Part shown: piece by piece, positions 18,147 through 27,205 of the stretch | Layout of the letters: each line of letters starts with the position of its first letter | Numbering within the stretch: position 1 is the stretch's first letter | Assembly (NCBI RefSeq): GCF_009668025.1 | Contig: NZ_WJXZ01000007.1 | Span: forward strand, 291,152-355,151 | DNA length: 64,000 nucleotides | DNA from: Larkinella terrae | GTDB lineage: Bacteria > Bacteroidota > Bacteroidia > Cytophagales > Spirosomataceae | Direction: 5' to 3' | Made by a program: the position numbers and the translations under genes | The notes under the pieces: model-generated | The model's input: the letters and a program-made list of their open reading frames with translations, nothing else | What the model was told of the DNA's origin: nothing | Database searches by the model: none

Positions 18147-18981
18147 AATAATTTAGTTTTGCAAGATAGTTAAAGTCGTAAGTGGCGCTTTCCAGAGCGG
18201 TTTTGGGATATTCTTCCTGCTCGACAAAGAAGTATTTCATGCCGGATTTGTCGATGTTCTTCAGCATTTTCACAATGTCGATCTGCCCTTTGCCAAATTC
18301 GGTGCTTTCCTTTTTGACCTTGTCCATGTCTTTCAGGTGCCAGAGCGGAAAACAGCCCGGATACTTGGCAAAATACGTCAGCGGATCGTTGCCCGTAACG
18401 ATCACCCAGCCCAAATCCAGCTCCATTTTGACCAGATTTTTATCCGATTTCTCCACCAGAATGTCGTACAGCGGTTTGCCGTTTTTCTTTTCAAATTCGT
18501 AATCGTGGTTGTGGTAACCGAACACCAGGTTGGCTTTTTTGCAGTCTTCGGCAGCTTTGGAAAACGTATCGGCACATCGCTCGTAGTTGGCAACGGTTTG
18601 TCCCTCAGACGGTAATGACGAGCAAACCAGGTAGCTTTGCCCGGCTTCGGCGGCCATGTCGACCGATTTTTTCCAGTCTTTATCGATGTGTACGTGACCG
18701 CTACGGACGTTCATGCCCAGGTCGCCGGCGATTTTTTTGATTTCCTTCGGCTTTAAACCGTAGAAATTCCCCTTTTCGCTGCGGGCCGATTCCAGTTCTT
18801 TGTACCCAATTTTGGCCAGTTGTTTCAGCGTACCGACGGCGTCGGCCAGCATTTCCTTCCGGACCGTGTACAACTGGATGCCCACATTTTTTACTTTAGC
18901 CGCTTCCGCAAAAGTCGGTGCCAGAAACGCCCCGGCTGCCAGGCTACCGGTTGCTTTCAGAAAATCTCGTCTTGTTGTCAT
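18145..18981 (-). CDS. Tat-exported sugar phosphate isomerase/epimerase-like TIM barrel
   Basis: 278 residues with a twin-arginine signal MTTRRDFLKATGSLAAGAFLA and then an AP endonuclease 2/xylose-isomerase-like TIM barrel. The metal-site motifs are VFGYHNHDYEF, KMELDLGWVIVTG, LWHLKDMDK and YFFVEQEEYPKTAL. The start at 18981 is fixed by the Tat motif; the longer frame from 19014 is rejected. It resembles the secreted epimerase-like protein encoded at 30472-31329, so they are distant paralogues. Such periplasmic proteins are linked to carbohydrate or inositol-like catabolism; the substrate is unknown. Confidence 0.88.
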   Translation of the reverse strand: MTTRRDFLKATGSLAAGAFLAPTFAEAAKVKNVGIQLYTVRKEMLADAVGTLKQLAKIGYKELESARSEKGNFYGLKPKEIKKIAGDLGMNVRSGHVHIDKDWKKSVDMAAEAGQSYLVCSSLPSEGQTVANYERCADTFSKAAEDCKKANLVFGYHNHDYEFEKKNGKPLYDILVEKSDKNLVKMELDLGWVIVTGNDPLTYFAKYPGCFPLWHLKDMDKVKKESTEFGKGQIDIVKMLKNIDKSGMKYFFVEQEEYPKTALESATYDFNYLAKLNY

Positions 18982-19050
18982 AAAATCAGGAAATACGAAT
19001 GGATCAATCACCAAAGGAATTGTTCGGAGAAGTCTACTACCGCAGCCTGC

Positions 19051-19380
19051 TTACCACTTTTTAAAGACGAAAAAAACCGCCAGGATAATCAACACAAAAC
19101 CGACGATGTAATTCCACTTGATGTCTTCTTTCAGGTAAAAAACCGCAAAGGCAACGAAAACCACCAGACTAACTACCTCCTGCATGGTTTTGAGCTGAAA
19201 AGCGCTGAATTGGTACGATCCGATGCGGTTGGCCGGAACCGCCAGGCAGTATTCGACCAGAGCGATTAGCCAACTGATCAGAATCACTTTCCACAGCGAT
19301 TCGCCTTTGTAGCGCAGGTGCCAATACCAGGCCGTGGTCATAAAAATATTGGAGAAAATTAGTAAAACGACAGTTCGCAT
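19051..19380 (-). CDS. DUF486 (DMT superfamily) small membrane protein
   Basis: 109 residues with four hydrophobic helices, the size and pattern of DUF486: FSNIFMTTAWYWHLRY, WLIALVEYCLAVPANRIG, FSAFQLKTMQEVVSLVVF and FYLKEDIKWNYIVGF. It belongs to the drug/metabolite transporter superfamily as a half-size unit and probably acts as a dimer. Transport substrate unknown. It is the gene upstream of the Tat-exported epimerase-like gene (about 70-bp gap). Confidence 0.9.
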   Translation of the reverse strand: MRTVVLLIFSNIFMTTAWYWHLRYKGESLWKVILISWLIALVEYCLAVPANRIGSYQFSAFQLKTMQEVVSLVVFVAFAVFYLKEDIKWNYIVGFVLIILAVFFVFKKW

Positions 19381-19403
19381 AATGGTTTGAACGAAGCAAT
19401 GGA

Positions 19404-19419
19404 ACGGGTTTTAGCCCGT
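19404..19419. repeat. Short hairpin ACGGGTTTTAGCCCGT
   Basis: A 5-bp stem (ACGGG/CCCGT) with a TTTTAG loop, in the 84-bp gap between the DUF486 gene and the endonuclease III-like gene. Its layout is like the GGACTTTAGT words of the repeat at 48444-48550. It is too short to call a terminator. Confidence 0.4.
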
Positions 19420-19509
19420 AAAACGGTTCTTGAATAAAACCGGTGCAAATCTCTGCGAACGCTTTTGGTAAACCATAAACTACCCGGCTTTTTTTTGGTT
19501 ACCTATTTT

Positions 19510-20172
19510 GTGAAACCTGATTTTGATTTGACATTGGTTCTGAGCCGGATTGAGGAAGCCATCCGGCCGTACCCGAAAGCCGCCATGTTCGACTTGTTCG
19601 AACGGGGTTACAACAGCGTTTTCGAGCAGCTTATTTCCTGCATCATCTCCATCCGCACGCTGGACGAGGTGACCATTCCGGTTTCGCTGCGGCTGTTTGC
19701 CGTGGCCCGAACGCCCGAACAACTGCTGCAACTGGAACCGGCGGCTTTGGCGAAACTGCTTTACGGAACGCAATACCCTGACCAAAAAGCCTACACGATG
19801 CTGGGCATCGCGAAGCGTGCGGTCGATGAATTCAACGGGCAGATTCCCGCCGATTTTGAAACGCTGACCTCCTTCAAAGGCGTTGGTCCGAAGTGTGCGA
19901 ACCTGACGCTGGGCGTAGCAACCGGGCAGGCCGCCATCAGTGTCGACATTCACGTGCACCGGGTGACCAATCGCTGGGGTTTTGTGCACACGCAGCAACC
20001 GGAACATACGCTGAAAGTACTGGAAGAACGCGTGCCTGTTGCGCAATGGATCGACATTAACCGGTTGCTGATGCCGTTCGGAAAACACATTTGCACGGGC
20101 CGTTTGCCGCATTGTTCCACCTGCCCGGTTCTAGCGTGGTGCGAACGCGTTGGCGTGACGGAGAGTCGGTGA
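19510..20172 (+). CDS. nth: Endonuclease III-like DNA glycosylase/AP lyase
   Basis: Base-excision repair enzyme of the HhH-GPD family. The helix-hairpin-helix carries FKGVGPKCANLTLG with the catalytic Lys, and the catalytic Asp is in ISVDIHVHRVTNRWG. The C-terminus has a perfect 4Fe-4S pattern CX6CX2CX5C in CTGRLPHCSTCPVLAWC. The start is uncertain: no ATG precedes the conserved region. The GTG at 19510 (VKPDFDLTLVL) is preferred, and a TTG at 19465 is the alternative. The gene is followed by 79 bp before the caspase gene. It may be a second Nth paralogue rather than the only one in the genome. Confidence 0.85.
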   Translation: MKPDFDLTLVLSRIEEAIRPYPKAAMFDLFERGYNSVFEQLISCIISIRTLDEVTIPVSLRLFAVARTPEQLLQLEPAALAKLLYGTQYPDQKAYTMLGIAKRAVDEFNGQIPADFETLTSFKGVGPKCANLTLGVATGQAAISVDIHVHRVTNRWGFVHTQQPEHTLKVLEERVPVAQWIDINRLLMPFGKHICTGRLPHCSTCPVLAWCERVGVTESR

Positions 20173-20251
20173 AATTTGCGGATAATTCCCTATATTTCTT
20201 GCGATTAGTTACCGATATGCTGATCGCTACTCTATTCCGTCAAACCCCGTC

Positions 20252-23200
20252 ATGAATCCATTAAATTCCGCAACCTCAGCGGGTTCCGAAAAACCGAAAC
20301 TTTATTCCTTGGTCGTGGGCGTCAACGCCTACCAACAGGTGCGGCAGTTGAACGGCGCCGTTCAGGATGCGGCCACAATGGAGAGCTACCTCGCTGGTCT
20401 GACGGATTTTGAACATCATTCGCTCCACCTCAGCGACCAGGAAGCGACCAAAACCGCCGTTGTCGGGGGCTTTCGCACGCACCTGAAAAACGCCGGCCCG
20501 AACGATACGGTTTTGTTTTATTACGCGGGCCACGGCGCCCAGGAAGCCGCTGACCCGGCCCTCTGGCCCACCGAAACCGACAAAAAGCTCGAAAGTATCG
20601 TCTGTTTCGATGGCGATGCCGCTCACACCTGGGATTATCTGTTGACGGACAAAGAGTTACGGTTTTTGATTCAGGAGCTCAGCCAAACCGGGGCGCACAT
20701 CGTCACGATTTTCGATTGCTGCCATTCCGGCGATAACACCCGGTTTTTCGATTTGCTGGCGGAAACGCCCGAAGGACAGAAAATGCAGGAACGCCGGTTG
20801 TCGCAATCGGCACCCATGCGGCCGTGGGAGGGTTTTATTTTTCACGACCGGTTTTCGGAAGACGATTTTCGGCATAAAGGACTCGACGAGTTGATTCCGC
20901 TGGGAACGCACGTTCAACTGGCGGCCTGCGAATCGGACGAAGCCGCCGTAGAAGACCGGGAAAACAAAGAGGGCGTATTTACCAAAAATCTGCTGGCGGT
21001 TTTGAAAGCGACCAACGGCGATGTTTCGTACCAGACGCTTCACAACCGGGTTCGACAATACATGCGGTTTGCGTACGAGCAGCGTCCCCGGATTTCCGCA
21101 GCGGGCGATTCGTCCGACCAACTGCTGCAACTCGGTTTTCTGAAACGTCCCATCAACGCCCAGACCGTTACCGCCGAGATCACCTTTAATCCCAGCCAGC
21201 AACGTTGGCTGCTCGATGTGGGCGCGATTCATGGCGTTGGGCGAACCACCAAAAGCATCGTTATTCTGGATGAAACCGGAAAACCGGCTTTTCCGGCCAC
21301 TCCGCTAAAAATTGGGGCTGATTATACGCTGCTGAAACTGGAAGCTGCGCAGCAGTCTACCCTTGACCCGGCCAAAGCCTATCGGGCTGAAGTGGAAGGC
21401 TTGCTGAGCGAACCGGTGAAGCTCCATTTCATCAACCACAACGGCGACGTTGCCGAACAGGCGCTGCTGTTGCAAACCCTGACCGAGCAGGCGGGTGCGT
21501 TTTTTGTTCCCGAAGAAGTGGAAGAAAGCGCCGACTATACGCTGCACGTTCGCAACGGTTTATGGTATTTTTCCCGGCCCAACGACGAAAACCGCCCGCT
21601 TATCCGGCCCGTTGCTGCCGATGATCTGGATCTGGCGTTTAAAGCCTTAACGTCGGATTTGCGGCATCTGGCCGCCTGGCAGTACCTGAAAGAATTGCGA
21701 AATCCCGAAGCCGCCGAACCCATTCTGACGATTGCGGTGACGCCGGAAGCGGAAGAAACCATAACGCTGAAAGGGGCCAATCCCGCACCCGTGACGATTC
21801 CGTTGCGCGAAGGCATTTCACCAAAAGGGAAAACCGAGTGGACCAACAAAGTCAAAATTCAGCTGACCAATCCGACGTTCCAGACGCTTTACTGCACGGT
21901 TTTGTACCTGTCGCGGGATTTTATGTCCACGAAAAGTTTTCTGCCTATCAACGAGCGGCTTCAGGTGGGAAACTACCGGCTCGAACCGGGGCAGTCGGAA
22001 TGGCTCGGTCTGCCCAGCCGGAACTCGCTGACGGGGCGGCTGGACGTGGTACGGATGAGCCTGGAGGAAACCGTTCGCCAGTACAACTGGCCCGAAGTGA
22101 CGGAATATTTCAAAGTCATTGTGTCGGTCAACCCGCTTTCCGAAGCCACCCTGTCGATGCTGGAGCTGGACGTGCTGCCGTCGCCGTATACACTGGGGGA
22201 GAAAACGAAACCGACCCGGGCGTCGGCTTTCGACACGGAAGAAGAAGAGGAATTTCCGGACTGGAGCACCCAGACCGTTACGGTTCGCATTCCGAATCCG
22301 ATGTATAACAAAGTGGATGTGAATGAATTGAGCCAGATGATGGAACCGGTTCTGGTTGATGGCGTTCCGGCCGACAATCCGATGGCCGATTTTGCCCTTG
22401 GTCTTTATTTCCGGCCCAACCCGGTTGATTCCACGCTTGTTTTGCGCGAAGAACTGGTCATTACCGGCGACGGCCAGCGCGGGCTGTGGGGTGATCTGAC
22501 CGCGTTTGTGAACGACAAAATTGCCTACCAGGTCCGCAACCGGCAGTACAAACAGAACCTGATCAAATACCCGGACCGGGTTCGGATGGTGGCCGGTGGC
22601 GATTCGTGGTTTCAGTATCCGCTGCTGAGCGACATTGTCGATTATTTGGCGCGGGTTTATTCCGTGAACTGCACGTCGGGCGTCGGGAAATCGCTGAAAA
22701 AATACATCGAAAATTCAAAGTTCCTGGAAACCATTGCGCAGGTGAGTCCCCGGTATTTTCTGCTGAGTGGCGGGGGAACGCATTTTTTCGGGGAGGAATT
22801 TTCAACCTATATCCGCGAGAAAGGAGCGAAGACCGAATCGGCTCCGCAAGGCTATCTGACGGACGCTTTCAAGGCCGCCCTCGACGAACTGGAGTCGGAT
22901 CTGAACCGGCTTTTCCGACTCATCAGACTGCGAAATGAAAAGGTTCGGGTGCTGGTTCACGGCTATGATTACCTGATTCCGGATGCGGCCGAAACCCAGT
23001 CCGGAAAAACCGGTCTGATCAGTAAAACCCTGAATGAACGGGGAATTATGGATTTGGCGGAACAGAAAAACCTGATCCGGTTGATGGTCGATGGGTTTAA
23101 CGAGCGACTGCAACGGGCGGCTGCCGGGTACGAAAATGTGACATATATCGATCTGCGCGGCACGCTGCGTCCGGCCACCGAGCAACTGAAATACTGGTAC

Positions 23201-23302
23201 GACGAATTTAATCCGAACGACAAAGGATTCCTGAGCATTGCGACCAAATACGCCCAGCTTATCGGAAAGCTGGAGCGGGAAGGTTCGGGAAGAACCGCCT
23301 GA
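20252..23302 (+). CDS. Caspase (peptidase C14) protein with C-terminal SGNH-like domain
   Basis: 1016 residues. The N-terminal caspase-like domain (about 15-300) has the catalytic His94 in YYAGHGAQ and Cys157 in IFDCCHSG, and starts LYSLVVGVNAYQQVRQLNGA. A middle region of about 450 residues is beta-rich and unrecognised. The C-terminal 230 residues begin VRMVAGGDSWFQYPLL, the Ser block of an SGNH hydrolase (Ser785). The expected Asn of block III is replaced in SGGGTHFFG (Thr843-His844), and the His of block V is Asn987 in YDEFNPNDKGF, so the SGNH site is degenerate or diverged. There is no signal peptide, so it is cytoplasmic. Its stop abuts the stop of the convergent LytTR gene. Confidence 0.85.
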   Translation: MNPLNSATSAGSEKPKLYSLVVGVNAYQQVRQLNGAVQDAATMESYLAGLTDFEHHSLHLSDQEATKTAVVGGFRTHLKNAGPNDTVLFYYAGHGAQEAADPALWPTETDKKLESIVCFDGDAAHTWDYLLTDKELRFLIQELSQTGAHIVTIFDCCHSGDNTRFFDLLAETPEGQKMQERRLSQSAPMRPWEGFIFHDRFSEDDFRHKGLDELIPLGTHVQLAACESDEAAVEDRENKEGVFTKNLLAVLKATNGDVSYQTLHNRVRQYMRFAYEQRPRISAAGDSSDQLLQLGFLKRPINAQTVTAEITFNPSQQRWLLDVGAIHGVGRTTKSIVILDETGKPAFPATPLKIGADYTLLKLEAAQQSTLDPAKAYRAEVEGLLSEPVKLHFINHNGDVAEQALLLQTLTEQAGAFFVPEEVEESADYTLHVRNGLWYFSRPNDENRPLIRPVAADDLDLAFKALTSDLRHLAAWQYLKELRNPEAAEPILTIAVTPEAEETITLKGANPAPVTIPLREGISPKGKTEWTNKVKIQLTNPTFQTLYCTVLYLSRDFMSTKSFLPINERLQVGNYRLEPGQSEWLGLPSRNSLTGRLDVVRMSLEETVRQYNWPEVTEYFKVIVSVNPLSEATLSMLELDVLPSPYTLGEKTKPTRASAFDTEEEEEFPDWSTQTVTVRIPNPMYNKVDVNELSQMMEPVLVDGVPADNPMADFALGLYFRPNPVDSTLVLREELVITGDGQRGLWGDLTAFVNDKIAYQVRNRQYKQNLIKYPDRVRMVAGGDSWFQYPLLSDIVDYLARVYSVNCTSGVGKSLKKYIENSKFLETIAQVSPRYFLLSGGGTHFFGEEFSTYIREKGAKTESAPQGYLTDAFKAALDELESDLNRLFRLIRLRNEKVRVLVHGYDYLIPDAAETQSGKTGLISKTLNERGIMDLAEQKNLIRLMVDGFNERLQRAAAGYENVTYIDLRGTLRPATEQLKYWYDEFNPNDKGFLSIATKYAQLIGKLEREGSGRTA

Positions 23303-24013
23303 TTACGGCTGAAACCGCTTGAAAAAGTCGGCTTCGTAGCTCATGCCGATCGGAATTTCCTCACCCGCCAGCGAAATAATCCGGTTTCGGACCTGCTCGA
23401 TTCGGTGGAACGGAACGATGTAGGAGCGGTGGACGCGAATAAACTGCCCGGAATCCGGGTCCGCTTCCTGCAGTTTTTGCAGGATCGCTTTCATCGTCAT
23501 GCGGGCCACGATGGGGCGGGTGCTGGTGACGGTGTGAATTTTGAGGTAATCGTCCAGACCCTCGATAAAAACGATGTCCGCCAGCGTAATTTTATGCAAC
23601 GTATAGTCGGCCCGGATGTACAGATAAGCTTCTTTCCGGGGTTCGGCGGGATGCCGCAATCGGTGGTGTTCGTTCGCTTTGTTAACGGCCTGTTGAAACC
23701 GCTCGAACGTAAACGGTTTCAACAGGTAATCAACGGCGTTCAACGTGAAACCTTCTACGGCGTACTCGGCGTAAGCAGTCGTGAAGATTACCATCATCTG
23801 ATCCGGCACTGCTTTATGAAATTCAATGCCCGAAACCGATGGCATGTTGATGTCCAGGAACAGCAACTCGGTCGGAACCTGATGGAGGTGATGGAGGGCT
23901 TCGTCGGGGCGCAAAAACGTTTTTTGCAGGTCAACGGAGCCAATCTGACTGCAAAAATGGGTTAGTACGCGCAGGGCGGGCGGTTCGTCGTCTAACGCAA
24001 TGGCTCGGATCAT
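23303..24013 (-). CDS. LytTR-type response regulator
   Basis: 236 residues: a receiver domain with the acidic pair Asp8-Asp9, phospho-acceptor Asp54 in LLFLDINMP and the Lys in YLLKPF, then a C-terminal LytTR DNA-binding domain (about 135-235, with FIEGLDDYLKIHT and FIRVHRSYIV). It is co-transcribed with the LytS-type kinase: the stop of the kinase overlaps its ATG by 4 bp (24010-24013). Its own stop directly abuts the stop of the caspase gene on the other strand with no intergenic base. Confidence 0.93.
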   Translation of the reverse strand: MIRAIALDDEPPALRVLTHFCSQIGSVDLQKTFLRPDEALHHLHQVPTELLFLDINMPSVSGIEFHKAVPDQMMVIFTTAYAEYAVEGFTLNAVDYLLKPFTFERFQQAVNKANEHHRLRHPAEPRKEAYLYIRADYTLHKITLADIVFIEGLDDYLKIHTVTSTRPIVARMTMKAILQKLQEADPDSGQFIRVHRSYIVPFHRIEQVRNRIISLAGEEIPIGMSYEADFFKRFQP

Positions 24014-25083
24014 GCAAGAGTTATCGTAAGTTCCACGGCAAAACCGGTCGGATTATCCGTAATCGTCAAAACGTGCTGATCGGGATACATGAGTTGCAGC
24101 CGGGCTCGGGTATTTTCAATCCCGATACCGCCCGAAGCTTCGTCATTGTGATAAACCCGAACTTTTTTGTTGAACACGTACAAACGCAGGTTGTTCGCTG
24201 AAAGCGAGATGGTGATGTGAATCATCGACTTTTCTTCGGGATTGACACCGTATTTAAACGCGTTCTCGATAAACGAAATCAGGATCAGCGGGGCAATCTG
24301 TTTCCCGTTGAAAAGACCGCTGACTGCAAATTCGATCTGCACCGTGTCGTCCAGCCGCAGTTTCTGCAAGGCAATATAATCACTGATGTAATCCACTTCT
24401 TTGGCCAGCGGTACCTGGTTGCTACCCGCGTCTCGGATGACGTAACGCATTAATGACGAGAGTTTTACGACTGCGTCGGCCGTTCGGTCGGACTTTTCGA
24501 TGGCCAGTGAATAAATGCTGTTCAGCGTGTTGAACAGAAAATGCGGGTTGATCTGCGCTTTCAGGTAAGACAGTTCGGTGGCCAGTTTCTCCTGTTCGGT
24601 AAGCCGCCAGCGGTTGTTGATCTGGAGAAAAAGCGAGACGAAAATACCGACCAGAAACAGAAACAGGGCGTGGCTCAGCTCAAATCCGAAAGGCGGTTTT
24701 TCGGGCAAATCACCCGGCTCAAAACCGGTGATTTCGGGCAACTGATTCGGCCGAGGTAAGGAGGAAACCACTATATCCTGACGATCCAGAAACAGAACCA
24801 TCCCGATTATAACCAAAAAACAGCCCACGACGCTGGCAACGTAAAGCAGGTATTTTCGACCAAGATAGAGGTTTGGAATCAGAAAATAATAGTTGAAATA
24901 AAAGAACACCAGCATGAACAGATAGGACAGAAAATTCGTCCGTTCGTGCGGGTTATCAGCCAGTTGCGTCAAGCCCGAAAAACCGCGCGGGGCAAAAATG
25001 TACGGAAGCGCCAGAAAGGCCAGCCCAATGAGAATGTGAATGATCAGGGGAGGAATGCTGCGCTTCATGCCGTTGCTTTTCAC
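24010..25083 (-). CDS. LytS-like sensor histidine kinase (His_kinase family)
   Basis: 357 residues with four hydrophobic helices in the first 155 residues, a short linker, then the His_kinase domain with LKAQINPHFLFNTLNSIYSL (phospho-acceptor His181). A degenerate HATPase follows with ISFIENAFKYGV and GGIGIENTRARLQLMYP. It is the cognate kinase of the LytTR regulator immediately downstream (4-bp overlap). A start at 25068 (MKRSIPPL) is equally possible. The signal is unknown. It is divergent from the MpaB-DUF5995 gene. Confidence 0.92.
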   Translation of the reverse strand: MKSNGMKRSIPPLIIHILIGLAFLALPYIFAPRGFSGLTQLADNPHERTNFLSYLFMLVFFYFNYYFLIPNLYLGRKYLLYVASVVGCFLVIIGMVLFLDRQDIVVSSLPRPNQLPEITGFEPGDLPEKPPFGFELSHALFLFLVGIFVSLFLQINNRWRLTEQEKLATELSYLKAQINPHFLFNTLNSIYSLAIEKSDRTADAVVKLSSLMRYVIRDAGSNQVPLAKEVDYISDYIALQKLRLDDTVQIEFAVSGLFNGKQIAPLILISFIENAFKYGVNPEEKSMIHITISLSANNLRLYVFNKKVRVYHNDEASGGIGIENTRARLQLMYPDQHVLTITDNPTGFAVELTITLA

Positions 25084-25211
25084 GGTAATCTACAAAATGC
25101 CGAAACCGGATAAAAATCATTGCGGTAGAAAGGGAGAATGTGCCGGAGAAATTGGGAAATGAGTTACTATTATGGTTATTTGTGTAACCTTAACTCTCCT
25201 ACAACTTTCCA

Positions 25212-27188
25212 ATGACTAGCCCTTCAGTTGCCACCTGGACCGACGAATTTCTGTGGAGCAAACGACGGTTGGGCGACCCCCTCGCCGACGAAACGATTGC
25301 GGCCATTCTGCTTGATAACCAGAAAGGTGAGATCGATCAGATTTTTCAGATGCTGGTCCGAAACCGCACCTTTCCGAACCCGGCTTTCGACGTTTTGCCC
25401 GAGCGTCTGAAAAAGATCGTGGAAGATTATTTCGTTAAAACCCGCCGGTTGCCCGATTGGGCCGAGCCTTTTAAACTCGCGGTTGCAACGGATGTTTTTA
25501 AACTGTACGGGCCGAAAATTCTGCTGCTGCTCCTCTGCAAATCGCTCCCCTTGTGTTACACCTGCTGGCGGGGGGCTAAAGTGCTCTATCGCACCGGTCG
25601 GCTGCGCGTGCACGACGGCTCGCTCGATTCGTTTACCCGGCGATTGATGGAAACCGCCCAGTTTGTGGTGAACATCCTGACCTTGAACAGTTTCGAACAC
25701 GATGGGCTGGCCATTGTTTCCATCCAGAAAGTTCGGCTGATGCACGCCGTCATCCGGTATCACGCCCAGCAGCACCGCTGGGATCTGGAAACCTACGGCG
25801 TTCCGATCAATCAGCAGGATCTGGTCGGGACCTTGCTGTCGTTCGGGGTCGTCATTATTGATGGCCTGAAACAAATGGGCATCGAGCTAACGCCTGAGGA
25901 AAGCGAAGCCTATCTGCACCTCTGGAAAGTGGTCGGGCACATGATCGGCGTTGACGACGACCTGAACTCGGAAAATGCGGACGACGGGCGGTTTTTGATG
26001 AACGCCATTCTGGAGCAACAGGCCGGAAAGTCGCCGGATGGCGGCCGGGAAGGCGCTGAGCTTACCGAAGCCTGCATCGATCTGATGAATTCCCGGCTTT
26101 CGTTCGGACCGTTCCGGAATTTACCGGCGGTTTTTGTACGGTTTTTTATTGGCGACAACTACGCGGATCTGCTCGATGTGCCCAAAGAGGACGATCCGAA
26201 CGATTCGGCAGCCATCAATGCGATTCAGTGGCTGGACAAAGGCTTCCGCTCGACCAGCGACCGCCATTTGCTGCTGGGGGCGGTGGGCCGGGCGTTCAGC
26301 AACCAGATGATCGGGCTCGTGATGGCGTATTACAACGGCGCAAAAAGCGAGCAGTTTTATTTGCCGTCGGCCCTGACCGACACCTGGGAATCGGAGAAGC
26401 CGGATTTCCGGATTCCACCGGCAAAAACGATCGAAGAGGTGATTTTTTACCTCGATAAAGTAGCCCGTCATTTCCGGTCGCAGAACAATCCGATCGGTTT
26501 GTTCTGCGCCATTTATAAATTGGTAACGCTGCGCGTGCAGGATGGCCTGAAGGCGGGAATGTTTGAAAATCCGGTGGAAATGGAGCAGGTCGATGTCGGA
26601 TTTGGAAACCGGTATTTTGAAGCGCTGAACCAGTATTTTGATGGAAAACCGGCTTCGGCACCCTGGCAACTGTCGTTCGATGCCGCGCGGACGCTCATCA
26701 CCACCGATCAATATATTTTCTCGGCTGCCAATGCCCACATTTCTTACGACTTACCCATTGTGGTAGCCGAGGTTTACCAGGGCAAAGATATTCAGCTGTT
26801 TAGTAATGATTTCGTGAAAATGAACGGCTTGTTTGAGGATATGTACGACCAGATGAACGATAATGTGGGCCGGGTTTTCCGACCCTTCGGCACGTTCGTG
26901 AAGTATTTCTCGGATAAAATCAAGGCCGTTGAAAGTGCGGTGATGAAGCAGGGCCGGGAGCAGGCCTGGGCCAACAGCCTCGCACTCTATGAGGCCAAAA
27001 CCGAATCGGAACGACAGCGGCTATTGACGGATTTGGAGGCCAAAGCGGCCAAAATGGGGAATCTGGTGGCCCGCCCGCCCTGGATTTTACGGTTGCCATT
27101 GATCTACGTTGCCCGGAAAGAATTCGGTACGACGGCTCATAAAGTAGACGTAATGCTGCGAACGGCCCTGCTGCCGACCATTTCCTGA
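25212..27188 (+). CDS. MpaB/rubber-oxygenase-like (DUF2236) and DUF5995 fusion protein
   Basis: 658 residues. The N-terminal half (to about residue 385) matches the DUF2236/MpaB oxygenase family, which includes haem-binding latex-clearing proteins: VRLMHAVIRYH, GVPINQQDLVGTLLSFGV and AYLHLWKVVGHMIGVDDDL. The C-terminal half (about 400-658) resembles DUF5995: FCAIYKLVTLRVQDGLKAGMF, VDVGFGNRYFEALNQYFDG and FSAANAHISYDLPIVVAEVY. Conserved His residues in both parts could ligate metal or haem. No signal peptide is seen. It is 17 bp upstream of the adenylate cyclase gene on the same strand, probably one transcript. The substrate is unknown; a lipid or polyisoprenoid-like target is only inference. 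Confidence 0.78.
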   Translation: MTSPSVATWTDEFLWSKRRLGDPLADETIAAILLDNQKGEIDQIFQMLVRNRTFPNPAFDVLPERLKKIVEDYFVKTRRLPDWAEPFKLAVATDVFKLYGPKILLLLLCKSLPLCYTCWRGAKVLYRTGRLRVHDGSLDSFTRRLMETAQFVVNILTLNSFEHDGLAIVSIQKVRLMHAVIRYHAQQHRWDLETYGVPINQQDLVGTLLSFGVVIIDGLKQMGIELTPEESEAYLHLWKVVGHMIGVDDDLNSENADDGRFLMNAILEQQAGKSPDGGREGAELTEACIDLMNSRLSFGPFRNLPAVFVRFFIGDNYADLLDVPKEDDPNDSAAINAIQWLDKGFRSTSDRHLLLGAVGRAFSNQMIGLVMAYYNGAKSEQFYLPSALTDTWESEKPDFRIPPAKTIEEVIFYLDKVARHFRSQNNPIGLFCAIYKLVTLRVQDGLKAGMFENPVEMEQVDVGFGNRYFEALNQYFDGKPASAPWQLSFDAARTLITTDQYIFSAANAHISYDLPIVVAEVYQGKDIQLFSNDFVKMNGLFEDMYDQMNDNVGRVFRPFGTFVKYFSDKIKAVESAVMKQGREQAWANSLALYEAKTESERQRLLTDLEAKAAKMGNLVARPPWILRLPLIYVARKEFGTTAHKVDVMLRTALLPTIS

Positions 27189-27205
27189 CCCCGATTGGAG
27201 ACACT

